Positions 1-9,050 of a DNA stretch of 64,000 bases are shown piece by piece. The notes under the pieces are model-generated. The model saw only the letters and a program-made list of their open reading frames with translations. It was not told where the DNA came from and did not search any database. A program made the translations under genes and the position numbers. Source of the DNA: Alligator mississippiensis (lineage: Eukaryota; Chordata; Crocodylia; Alligatoridae); contig NC_081828.1 of NCBI RefSeq assembly GCF_030867095.1, forward strand, positions 219,325,978-219,389,977, read 5' to 3'. Within the stretch, counting starts at the first letter, position 1; the number at the start of each line of letters is the position of its first letter.

Positions 1-6
1 AATTCC

Positions 7-1433
7 TCAGAGGTGGGCTGCGGGCTGGGCCAGCGGATCCGGCAGGGCCCCCCAGCCACCACCGCCGCCGTCCCTCGGCAGGGGCCTGGAGTGGGTGCGC
101 TCGTGGCGGAGGAGGTGGGTCTTGCGGCTGAAGCTCTTCCCGCACTGGGTGCAGATGTAAGGCCGCAGCCCCGTGTGCACGGCCTGGTGGCGCGCCAGGT
201 TGGTCTTGGAGCTGAAGTGCTTGCCGCACTGGGCGCAGCCATGCGGGCGCATGCCGGTGTGCACGGCCTGGTGCCGCACCAGGTGGGACTTCCGGCTGAA
301 GCCGCGGCCGCACTGCTCGCAGGCGTGTGGGCGCTGCTCGGCGTGGGCCTTGGCGTGGGCCATGAGGTTGGGGCGGGAGCTGAAGCAGCGGCCACACTGT
401 GAGCAAGTGTAGGGGCGCTCGCCCGTGTGCACACGGCGGTGCCGCACCAGGTGCTGGGGGTGGGCGAAGCCGCGGCCGCAATCGGGGCAGGTGAAGGGGC
501 GCTCGCCGGTGTGGCTGCGTTGGTGGATGGTGAGGTTGGGCTTGTGGCTGAAGCTCTTCTCGCAGTAGGCACAGGCGTAGGGCTTGAGCCCCATGTGGCC
601 CCGCAGGTGGGCCGTCAGGTGCCGCTTGTCGCTGAAGCCGCGCCCGCACTCGGCGCACACGAACGGCCGCCCCTCTGCGTGCAGCCGCTGGTGCGACGTC
701 AGGTTCTTCTTCCAGCCGAAGCTCTTCCCGCACTGCTGGCACGTGAAGGGCTTCGGCCCCACCGCGGGAGCCACTGTGGCTGCCTCCACGTCTGGCTCCA
801 CCTTCGGCGGACACGGGGCGTCCGGCTCCCCCGGCGCCGCGTGCAGCTGCTGGTGCCGCGCCAGGTGCTGCTTGTGGGTGAAGCGGCGCCCGCAGCAGTC
901 GCAGGGGAAGGGGCGCTCGCCGGTGTGCACGCGCTGGTGCCGCAGCAGGTGGGTCTTCTTGCGGAAGCACCTCCCGCAGTGGTCGCAGGGAAAGGGGCGT
1001 TCGCCTGTGTGCACGCGCTGGTGCGAGCCCAGGTGGATCTTCTGGCTGAAGCGGCGCCCGCAGCGGTCGCAAGGGTAGGGGCGCTCGCCCGTGTGCACAC
1101 GCTGGTGCCGGGTCAGGTGTGCCTTCTTGCCGAAGCCCTTGCCGCACTGTGCGCAGGGGAAGGGGCGTGGGCTGCCGTCCCCGAAGCGCCGCTCGTGGGC
1201 CGGGTAGCCGTACGGCGTCTCGCTCGGCAGCTGCCACGGCGGCAGAGCCAAGCCAGGCAGGTCACTGTAGCTGGTGTACTCCTCCTCTTCCGGCTTGCAC
1301 GTGCTCAGGTAGCTCTGATCCGTCTGTGGCGGCTGGAAGCCACCCTGCAGCTGCCCTGACAGCAGCGCCTCGGCATTGGGGGGCGTGGGCCATTCGTCCT
1401 CCTCCACCTTCACCTTCCTGACGAGCCAGTCGC
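7..1433 (-). CDS. ZNF467: ZNF467 terminal exon with 12 C2H2 fingers
   Basis: The exon begins after the acceptor CCGACCCCGCAG and reads GC GAC TGG (GDWLVRKVKVEEDE). An upstream in-frame ATG at 1506 exists, but it lies in the intron before a good acceptor and its codons do not resemble the family. Fingers 1-4 read FPCAQC, YPCDRC, FPCDHC and FPCDCC, each ending HxxxH. Fingers 5-12 begin FTCQQC, FVCAEC, YACAYC, FTCPDC, YTCSQC, HACEQC, HGCAQC and YICTQC. Just before finger 1, the stretch PYGYPAHERRF looks like a finger that lost its two cysteines. The last 23 residues are Gly/Pro-rich. The polyadenylation site lies outside the window. Confidence 0.92.
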
Positions 1434-4349
1434 CTGCGGGGTCGGGGGAGAGGCAGACAGAGAGGTGGGATGCGTGAGGAGAGCAGTGAGGAGGACCTGC
1501 TACCATGGTGGTTCTTCACCTTATTGCACCCCGTTTTTGGACTAAGGAGAAATATTGGGACATTGGTGCTCAGTCTCTTCCCCAGGCACTGCCTGGTCCG
1601 TCTGCAGGCCAGATCTGGCCAGGATCTTGATCGGGTGCCCAAGGTGGGCACAACCCCATCTGGCCATGCGGGGGGAGAGCTGCAGACCAGGTCAGATCCA
1701 GCCACGCAGGCAGAGGGGGCATGGGAATTTAGCAGAGGGGGAGGGAGGGTGGCAGCATTACAATCCTACAGTCAGAGACGACGAGGGTTGAAGGGACCTC
1801 GGGAGGTCACATCTAGCCCAACCCTTGCTCAAAGCAAGACCAGCCCCAGATACATCATCCCAGCCAAGGCTTTTCTAGCTGGGTCTTAAACATCTCCAAG
1901 GATGGACAGTCCACCACCTCTCTGGGGAGCCTCTTCCAGTGCTTTACCACTCTCCTAGTGAGAATTTTTTTCCTAATATCCAACCTCAACTTCCCTTGAC
2001 GCAGCTTGAGCCCATTGCTCCTTGTCCTGCCATCTGCCCCCACTAAGATCAGCCCAGCTCCATCCTCTTTGCAGCCCCCCTGCAAGGAGGTGAAGGCTGC
2101 TATTCAATCCCCCTCGGTCTTCTCGTCTCCAGACTAAATCAACCCATTTCCCTCAGTCTCTCCTCACCAGTCCTGTCTCACAGCCCCCAACCATTTTCAT
2201 TGCCCTCCGCTGGACTCTCTCCAACATGTCCACATCCTTTCTGCAGTGGGGACCCACAGCTGGACACAGGACTCCAGATGTGGCCTCCCCAGTGCTGAAT
2301 AGGGGGGAAGAATCACTGCCTCGATCTGCTGGCAATGTTAACCACCTTGCTGCCAAATTACCCAACCCACAGGCCAGAGGCCACGGCTCGGCAGGCTGCA
2401 TTCAGCTGGACTTGAGCAATTCTTCTACAGAAGAAGTTCAGAGACCGTGGCAGGACAGAAGAGCTGTGAGCCCCTGAAGGCCTATTTGAATCTCTGGGTT
2501 GAACTTACAGACCACATGCAGGTGTTTGCAGACCTCACAGCACAGACCCCTGTGGTTCCCCTGAAAGGATCTTGCAACGCCCTGGTTGGGAATCGCTGCA
2601 TTTTCATCACAGACACCAGCTAGAAACCCCGCAGCTCTGGCCCCTCTGCTAGCAAAGGACAATGATGACGGGGTGCAGCAACATGGGTATGGGGGTGGGT
2701 GGGTCATGTAAGGGCCACAGCCCACCAGGCATGGGCTCCGTGGGTGGAAAGAAGCAGCCCCTTTAACCATCTGCAAGGAGGGGCTAGGGCTAAATGGGCC
2801 ATGGAGGCTGAGCTTGCATTTCCCCACCAAACAGAGATGTCGGTGGAGATGCAGGCAAGCTGGCTCCAGCGCCTCTGCCCACATTTGGTTGGTGGAAGGG
2901 GAGGGTCTCACCTGAGCAGCCATTTCCCTCTTCTGGACCCCTCTGTTGCCCACCACGCTGCTGCTGCTGCTCTTGCTCCCCCAGTGGAAAAACCTCAGGC
3001 TTGGGGACAACGGACCCTGTCCAAAGGAAAAGAGGGAATAAAGCCCAGGCTTTCCCCAGACTTCAGGAAGCATCTCAACCAGATGGACACCTGTCTGCGT
3101 GTCCATCTGTCTATCCCGGTTTTTATCTGTGGTATCGGGGCAGCAAACCGTGTGAACCAGGAGATTTCCAGCTGCCCGCAGCTGCCGCAGAATCAGGCAG
3201 CGGGAGAAGCAACCTCTCTGGCACTCGGGACCCAAGCTGTGATGGTGTTTTTGGTCAACACCAGTACATCTAACTCCCTGCAGACCCCTGAGCCCCCAGG
3301 TCCAGGGACCAGGCTGCTGCTTTCTGTGCTACTGTCAGCTCTCCAGCGAGTGCATTTGCAGCCTGTGGGGTGGAGGAGGGGTCCTGTCCCCGGGGGAAAA
3401 GGATGCATCTGCCTGGCCAAGCATAGCTGAGGCCAAATCTCCCAGGCAGCCGCTGCTGCTGGGAGGGGAGATCCAGTTTGGCAACAGAGCAAGGACCATG
3501 CTGCAGTTCATCGCACCGATGGCAGGCTGGGACCTGACTCCGGGCATTTCCCAGACCTCCCCGCTCCACCCTGGGCATCGCCCCAAGACACGAGCCCTGC
3601 AATCTCACTGACCTGGGTTGACGCAGCCTGGGGCCTCCTGTTCCTCAGCCTGCCCCTGGGCTTGGACACACGGCTCTTCAGCGTGTTCGATCTGGGGGAC
3701 CAACTCTGGCTTGGTGTTGGGGGACCCTGAGCAACACAGAGACTGGCCCTGATGCACATGCATGCTGCCCTGCTGCCTCTGCCTGCATGTGCTGGGGGGG
3801 GGCAACAGCAGTACAGACAGCACCCCGGTCCTCCAAGGTGCTCCTGTGCTGGCCTCCCTCCCTCCAAGGGGACTTTGTGCCTGCTGAGCTAATGCTCCCC
3901 CAGGACGGTGCCATGCTCTGGTCTAGGAGAGACGCTCTCTGCCCGGGACCCAGACCAAAGGCCTGTCTGTTGCAAGGCAGGTCACATCAGGGTGCTAATT
4001 TCCTTGCCTGGGCCAGATTCCCACTCAAGTCCCCCCATGCACCCCCCTCCCACCTCCCCAAATGCCAGCCAAAGCAGCGGGGCTTTGTGGCTGCACAGAA
4101 GCTGCCGTGACCCATCCCAGTGCAAGGCGCTGCCTCAGCCCAGATGTGCTGTCACCTGGAATGGGCAGGGCTTGTTCTCCGAGATGGTGGACCCTCAATT
4201 CCCTGGGGGGCTTAGGTGGAGACGGCGCTGGGTGACAGCCCCCAGGGCTTGGGGCGCACAGACACAGGCACCATCAGCATGGGGGTACATGCAGGAGGAG
4301 AGGACAGTGCTTTACCCAGGGCCATCAGGACATCGTAATTCTCCCGCAT
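7..4349 (-). CDS. ZNF467: ZNF467-like C2H2 zinc-finger protein, three coding exons
   Basis: The coding sequence joins 4349-4316, 3726-3613 and 1433-7 on the minus strand (1,575 nt, 524 residues), with stop TGA at 9-7. Both junctions are phase 1: CTGG|GTAAAG to TTGCTCAG|GG, and CCCAG|GTCAGT to CCCGCAG|GC. The protein opens with MRENYDVLMALG, runs into a KRAB-B-like stretch (KPELVPQIEHAEEP), then an acidic segment with a VKVEED sumoylation-type site (about residues 56-61). Twelve C2H2 fingers follow: four from about residue 141, a 30-residue spacer, then eight with TGERP-type linkers. The finger order, the VRKVKVE motif and the position next to SSPO match mammalian ZNF467 (595 aa in human, from memory), a nuclear DNA-binding protein. 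Identity is strong; DNA target and regulatory role are not visible. A relative such as another 7q36-type zinc-finger gene is the main alternative. Confidence 0.85.
1434..3612 (-). other. ZNF467 intron between the KRAB-B-like and zinc-finger exons
   Basis: This is a 2.2-kb intron by splice-site placement. It contains an inverted CR1 fragment (1765-2400). From 2400 to 3612 I see no conserved coding potential; the open frames there have no recognisable motif. Confidence 0.6.
1765..2400 (-). mobile_element. CR1 LINE 3' fragment
   Basis: Read on the minus strand, this carries the C-terminal coding remnant of a CR1 reverse transcriptase ([18 protein letters not shown], then LPREVV) and the typical CR1 tail, seen on the plus strand as GAAGGGACCTCGGGAGGTCA. 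It is 5' truncated with a broken frame. Confidence 0.8.
3613..3726 (-). CDS. ZNF467: ZNF467 KRAB-B-like exon
   Basis: This 114-nt exon (phase 1 in, phase 1 out) is flanked by acceptor TGTGTTGCTCAG and donor CCCAG|GTCAGTGAG on the minus strand. It encodes SPNTKPELVPQIEHAEEP, matching the KRAB-B pattern (SKPELI.QLE.GEEPW), then a Gln/Glu-rich linker. Joined to its neighbours it gives ...MALG-SPNTKPEL... and ...CVNPG-DWLVRKV..., the junction layout I recall for human ZNF467. It was found from splice sites and frame, not from a long open frame. Confidence 0.82.
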
Positions 4350-4431
4350 GGCGAGGCTGTATTGCTCCCACGAATCTTTGCCGCGGCTCGGAGAGGAAAC
4401 AGGCTGCCACGTCCTCACGCCTCGCTGGGAC
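4316..4431 (-). CDS. ZNF467: ZNF467 first coding exon, remnant of a KRAB-A exon
   Basis: The exon runs from acceptor GTTGTTGCAG (exon begins at 4431) to donor CTGG|GTAAAG after 4316. Translation probably starts at ATG 4349-4347, giving MRENYDVLMALG, which is the C-terminal end of a KRAB-A box (consensus MRENYE.L.SLG), and ends in the phase-1 position typical of KRAB-A exons. The part 4431-4350 is then 5' UTR. In a different frame it reads REDVAACFLSE, like the start of KRAB-A (EDVAVYFSEEEW), so the two halves are out of frame. Confidence 0.75.
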
Positions 4432-5410
4432 CTGCAACAACGAGCATCACGGTGCTAAGAACAAGCCGGGGCTGAGCCGCAGCAGCGCGGTCCTGAGGAC
4501 CCCAGGAACATCCCGCGGGGTGATCTGGGATCGTCGCAGATCCCTGCACTCCCCAGGGAGCTGCAGCCCAGTGCTGCGGCACCCCAGCACGAGGTCCACA
4601 ATGGCTCAGACTCTGAAAGTGAGCTGCACCATCAGCAGCCTCGTGCGAGCAATGCTGGGGTTTAGCTCCATTTGGTTCAGGGCTCGTTTTTGAGCGTGCT
4701 ATAGGATTTTGTGTGCACCAGCCAGGATGTCACAGCCTACTGGGGTGCCTTGAGATCCTTTCGAGGGTGCCACGGGGTGTCACACAACATTATCACTGTG
4801 AGGTGTGCGTATTTTTCTGTAATCAAAAAACTAATGGGAACTAAGAGCTGGCTTTTCCCGAGGGGGCCTGGGGTCTATCGAGGAGCATTTTAATAGGTAC
4901 AGATGTGATGGGAGTGCTCGGTAGGAAGTTGCCAGGAGGTTTTGGCAGCCAGGCAGGGCACAGCCAAGACCTGGAAAGAGGTGGGACAAGATGGTGGGGG
5001 AAGCACACTGGTCGGATGTTTCTGCCAATGGAGCTAACACTGGTGGGTTTGAAAGTGCCATCTTTAGGTTTCAGAGTCAACACCCCTGAAACAGCCTGAC
5101 GAATGGGATGACATGCACCTCCCAGGCCTACTGGCTTGGCCAAGGAAACTGTGGGCTGATGCCCATGAGAAACCTCTGGATGCCCCCTTAATCAGAGAGG
5201 TTCCTAATGAGGGAACAACTCAATACAAAGGACAAATAACAAGAAAACAGGAGAAGTCGCCGGTCCTAACAAGGGAGCTGCAAGGGGACACAGAGCAGGG
5301 CACTTGCTGCCCCCAAATGAGGTGAGGGAGCCGATGGACACCGCTCAGGGCTTGTCTGGCCAGAGCCAGGAGTCTGCCTGGAAAGTCCCAGGACTTGGTG
5401 GAGCTAGGGA
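4432..5410. other. Region upstream of the ZNF467 coding start, no gene seen
   Basis: About 1 kb between the KRAB remnant exon and the minisatellite. No exon with convincing splice sites and family similarity was found on either strand. It is probably the first ZNF467 intron if the CpG island is its promoter. Confidence 0.4.
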
Positions 5411-5835
5411 CATAAAAGGTGCAGGAGTGCATATAAGGTGCAGGGGAGTGCATAATGTGTGGGGAGCGCATATACACTGTGGGGTGTGCATATAAAGTGC
5501 GGGGAGCGCGTACAAGCTGTGGGGTGTACATATAAGCTGTGGGGGTGTGCATATAAAGTGCAGGATGAGCATATAAGGTGTGGGGTGCGCATATAAAGTG
5601 CGGAGGGATGCATATAAAGCGCAGGGGTGCACATAAGTTGTGGGGTGCACATATAAAGTGCAGGGACATGCAAATAAGTTGTGGGGTGTGCATATAAAGT
5701 GCAGGGGTGCACATATAAGCTGTGGGGTGCACATATAAAGTGCAGGGACATGCACATAAGCTGTGGGGTGTGCATATAAAGTGCAGGGGCATGCCTATAG
5801 GGTGCAGGGGTGCACATATGGAGTGCAGGGTGCGG
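5411..5835. repeat. Minisatellite of about 21-bp TATA-like units
   Basis: About twenty degenerate copies of a unit like TGCATATAAAGTGCAGGGG, with an overlying alternation (AAAGTGCAGG and AAGCTGTGGGG) that gives a longer period of about 41 bp. The unit is close to seven codons, so several reverse frames stay open through it and mimic a repetitive protein. Almost every unit contains ATATAAA or ATATAAG. Confidence 0.9.
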
Positions 5836-6540
5836 GTGCCGCAGGCAGAGCCCCGCAGGTCCCGGGGAGGTGCTGGGGGCCCCAGCCCGGGGCTCCCCCA
5901 CCCCAGGGGCAGCACGCCCTGCCTCCCGCCCCATCCCCCAAGCCCTGCCCCTTCCCCTCCCCCTGCTCCATGCCTTCCTCTTCCTGCGCGCCGCCCCCAG
6001 CCCCCTCCCCGCAGCCTGCCGCCCCCGCCCGCGCAGTCCCCGCCCCATGCACCCGCCCTGGCCCCCCGCCCCCCCCGTGCACCCCTGCATGCACCCCCGT
6101 GCACCCCTTGCAAAGGCGCCGAGCGGCGGCGGAGCACCCCGGGGGTGCGGGGCCGACCCCCCGCCCTGGCCCGCCCGCGCCCGCGCCCCCCGGCCATCCC
6201 CGCGGCCTCGGGCCGGGCCCTACCTGCGCGGCCGGGGCGCGGGCGGCGCGCGCCCTCGCTGCACCGCCGGGCTGGCCCCGCCTGCCCGACACCCGAGCCG
6301 GGGGCGGGGAGAGCCCCTGCGGGGTGGGGCTGGTGCTCCGGGCTTCCCCGGCCCCTGCAGCTCGGGGGAGGCGGGCGGGGGTCCGCATGCTGCTCGCAGG
6401 GAGACCCGAGCGCGGACACCTCCCGGGGTCCGGCAGTGGCCGGGGTTGCCCCGGGTGGGACCTCCCGGGTGAAACCCTCCTGGCCTGGGAGCGATTTGCA
6501 GCAGAAGGGACAGGGCGAGGAGCAAGCGGGGCTGAGGTCG
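5836..6540 (-). promoter_or_regulatory. ZNF467: CpG island, probable ZNF467 promoter and noncoding first exon
   Basis: The stretch is extremely C+G-rich with many CpG dinucleotides and GC-box-like CCCCGCCC runs, unlike its flanks. On the minus strand, GGCCGCGCAG|GTAGGGCC ends at 6224 and is a strong splice donor, so a noncoding exon could lie just upstream (about 6224-6400) and splice to the exon at 4431. That link is inferred from orientation and distance; transcript data would settle it. Confidence 0.5.
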
Positions 6541-6715
6541 GGTATTAGGGAAACTTTCTCTCGGGGAGGGCGGGGAGCACGGGAGCGCTGGTGCAAACTC
6601 TCTCCATCCGTGGAGGTGTCGCTCAACAAAGCCTTGGCTGGCATGATGTATTTGGAGCAGGGGGTTGGTCTAGATGTGACCTCCTGAGGTCCTCGGTTTC
6701 TAGGATTTTCATTGC
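6520..6715 (+). mobile_element. CR1 LINE 3' end fragment
   Basis: It shows the CR1 3' signature: GGTGTCGCTCAACAAAGCCT, a GGGTTGGTCTAGATGTGACC-like segment, then CCTCCTGAGGTCC. It is short and degenerate. Confidence 0.65.
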
Positions 6716-6734
6716 ACTTATTACACTGTTTACT

Positions 6735-7290
6735 ACAAGCAATCCTGGGACTTCCGACACAAGCGGTTCCTGAAAACCGGATCTTAAGTTGAAACATTGT
6801 AACTCGGAACCAATGTGCTCATAAGAAACAATGTTATAAATGATACCCGATACCCTATTTTCACCAAAAATACCCCAGAATTTTGTACTCGATCAATTAT
6901 AGATGAGTAATATAGCTACAATAATGTATTTATATTGTAAATAGCAATCATACTGATTTGGAAGAACTTCTCTGAGGTGGCTTTGCTGGATTTTTTGAAA
7001 GGACTTTTTGGAGGGTTCTTGGCTGGAGTCGTCTCAGGAGTCTCCGCTGCAGGTTTTTTCTGGAGTCCTGTCTGCTTTCTTAAAGAAAGTGTCCAAGGAA
7101 ATTTGGACAGCTGTTCTCCAGGGAGATGAGCCACGCCGCGAACTACTTTGCTGGCGTGGCGTCGCATCGGATCAAGCATTGTAAAGCCGAAATGGAGGTC
7201 AGAAAGTTGAAACGGGATGTCCATTTATAAAAGTTGTAAGTGCAAAACCTTGTAACTCAAAATATTGTAAGTCAAGGACTGCCGGTATAC
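6735..7290. mobile_element. Mariner/Tigger-like DNA transposon remnant
   Basis: An AT-rich block bounded by imperfect inverted ends. The left end begins CAATCCTGGGACTTCCGACA; the right end, read in reverse, begins CAGTCCTTGACTTACAATAT. Both then carry 'TTGTAACTC'-type subterminal repeats. The interior holds a 102-codon minus-strand frame (7224-6916) rich in Lys/Pro/Thr with no transposase motif that I recognise. Family assignment is tentative. Confidence 0.5.
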
Positions 7291-7390
7291 CATTGGGTTC
7301 CAATGCCCGGAGTTGAAAATGGAGCGAAAACCAAAAGCTGAAGCTTTCTGAGCTACATCTTTTGTCTGCTGAGGGCTGCCGGGAGTTTTA

Positions 7391-7850
7391 AAGGGTTGGG
7401 AACACGGGAGGGCTCGGTGCCTCTCTACTTGGCACAGGTCAGGCCGCATCTCCAGGGCAGCTCCGCATTTGAAAAAGGACATGGAGAAGTTGGAGAGGGC
7501 CCAGAGGCAGGTAATCGAGGTGATGAAGGGCTTGGAAAGCAGGCACATGAGGAGAGGAGCTGGGCAGGTTCAGGTGGCAGGAAAGGTGCTGCAGAGGGGA
7601 CCTGAGAGCAGTCTGTGAGTCCGTCGGGCTGCTGGGGAGAAGAGGGAAAGCTCCTGGTCTCTCCTGCTGTAGGGAGGAGCACGCGGCCCAATGGTTCGAA
7701 GTTGCAGCAAAGTCCATTTAGATCGCACATGAGGGCCAACTTCTTCACTGTTGCAGGCAGTGGAAGAGATGCCAAGGAAGGGGGACTCTCCATCCCTGGA
7801 GGGGTTCAAGGAGAGGCTGGTGGGGGATGATCTAGGTGCAGCATGCCTGT
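7391..7850 (+). mobile_element. CR1 LINE fragment (reverse-transcriptase C-terminal remnant)
   Basis: Broken sense-strand CR1 sequence. It contains a GTCAGGCCGCATCTCCAGGG-like segment corresponding to the RT 'VRPQLE' region, then AGTGGAAGAGATGCCAAGGA and CCCTGGAGGGGTTCAAGGAG, the 3' end of CR1 ORF2. Confidence 0.7.
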
Positions 7851-7950
7851 GTTTTGCTATGGGGATTTCCCAGTCTACTGGGCTGGGCTGTGTTGGTTGC
7901 CCCCCTTCCCTTCTGCTCCATGTATCAGGGTTTTTTTAAGGCACTGGGTG

Positions 7951-8375
7951 TAGCCCAGGTTGGGGATGGGACTGGGCTGTGCCAATGCTCCTCTGGTACC
8001 AACCCTGCAGGGTCCTGGCTGGAGGGTCCTCAGGCTCAGCCTGACATTGCAGTGGGGCAGGAGGGGATTTCCCCCTTGCTCAGACTGGTCCACACTGTGG
8101 GGTTTTGCCTTCCTCTGCAGCAGGGGTCTTTGGAGCCTTGCTTGGGGTCTTTGGAGCATGTCAACCCTCTTTGCACCAGCAGGATGTTGGTGGCCATGGC
8201 CCTCCTGCTTTCTTGGGGGTGAGGGCAATACCTGGGGCTGTCAGGGGTGACTGTCATGTGGCTCCAAGGTCAGACACGGGTTCCTCTGGGCTGGTTTAGA
8301 TGGGGCTGATCCTGCCTCGGGCTGGGCTTGGACTAGATGGGACCTCTGGAGCTGCCTTCTGGTCTCATGAGTCTA
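7951..8375 (+). mobile_element. CR1 3'-UTR-type fragment
   Basis: It shares a long diverged segment with copies at 38.4, 51.4, 53.9 (inverted) and 57.8 kb, including TTTTGCCTTCCTCTGCAGCA and GGCTGATCCTGCCTC, and ends in a TTGGACTAGATGGGACCT-type CR1 tail. Confidence 0.65.
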
Positions 8376-8869
8376 ACCACGGCTTTAGCCTGGTGCTAGG
8401 AGCTGACAACTTTCTTCCCTGTCTGCTCTGTGATGAGACCCTCCTCTGCTTCCTGGCCCCACAAGACAGTTTCTCAGCCATGTTCCTTGATTTCTCAAAT
8501 GCAACAGAAAACATCTGGGTGTCCCAACCCCACTTTACCCCTATCTCCCTGCCGGTGTTTGGGCTTCTCCACTCCCACCCGTCTGAGATCCCTGATCTGA
8601 ACTTTGTTGAGAACTTGCTGTGGCTTTGCTTGTGTCGCTGACCCACCTGGCCGCGGGGATGGATTCGGTGAGGATGAGCGCCCGGTGCTGCATGTAGGAT
8701 GGAGCAATACCATGCACCGATGCAGGCTGCCATAGGGCAGGGAAGGCCCTGTGTGTCCTAGTGCACCCAGGCCGAATGAGTCAACGGTGTGAAATCACTG
8801 CCAAAATGGGCTAGACTTTCTCTGTGTCACAAAGAAACAAAAGGCTTACATTGCAGCAAGGTTTAGAAA

Positions 8870-9050
8870 GAGCTCTTTAACTCGGAAGGCCGAGCAGATA
8901 CCTAGAGAGGATGCAGAGGCTCCATCCTGGAGGGTTTTTAAGAGGCTAGATGGATGCTTGGAAAAGATGATGCAGACGGGGTGGATGCTGCCTGGACCGA
9001 GGGGTTGGATTTGTGACCTCCCGGGGGCCCTGCCAGCCTGACTTGTCTGT
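8870..9050 (+). mobile_element. Short CR1-like 3' fragment
   Basis: The segment around TCCATCCTGGAGGGTTTTTA and GGGTTGGATTTGTGACCTCC matches the end of CR1 ORF2 and its tail. Boundaries are approximate. Confidence 0.5.

Noticed and set aside
13-1359. Plus-strand open frames opposite the zinc fingers
   Set aside because: They are reverse complements of C2H2 repeats on the coding strand.
1434-1506. In-frame extension of the zinc-finger exon to an ATG at 1506
   Set aside because: It lies upstream of a good acceptor (CCCCGCAG at 1434-1436). The spliced alternative gives the family-typical VNPGDWLVRKV sequence.
3508-3867. A 119-codon minus-strand frame over the KRAB-B exon
   Set aside because: It is in a different frame from KPELVPQIEHAEEP and has no family similarity; the spliced exon explains the locus better.
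5220-6797. A 525-codon minus-strand open frame
   Set aside because: It runs through the 21-bp minisatellite, whose period is a multiple of three, and the CpG island. Its Cys/His/Tyr/Pro repeat is a product of the DNA repeat. No domain is visible, and it contains the better-supported donor at 6224.
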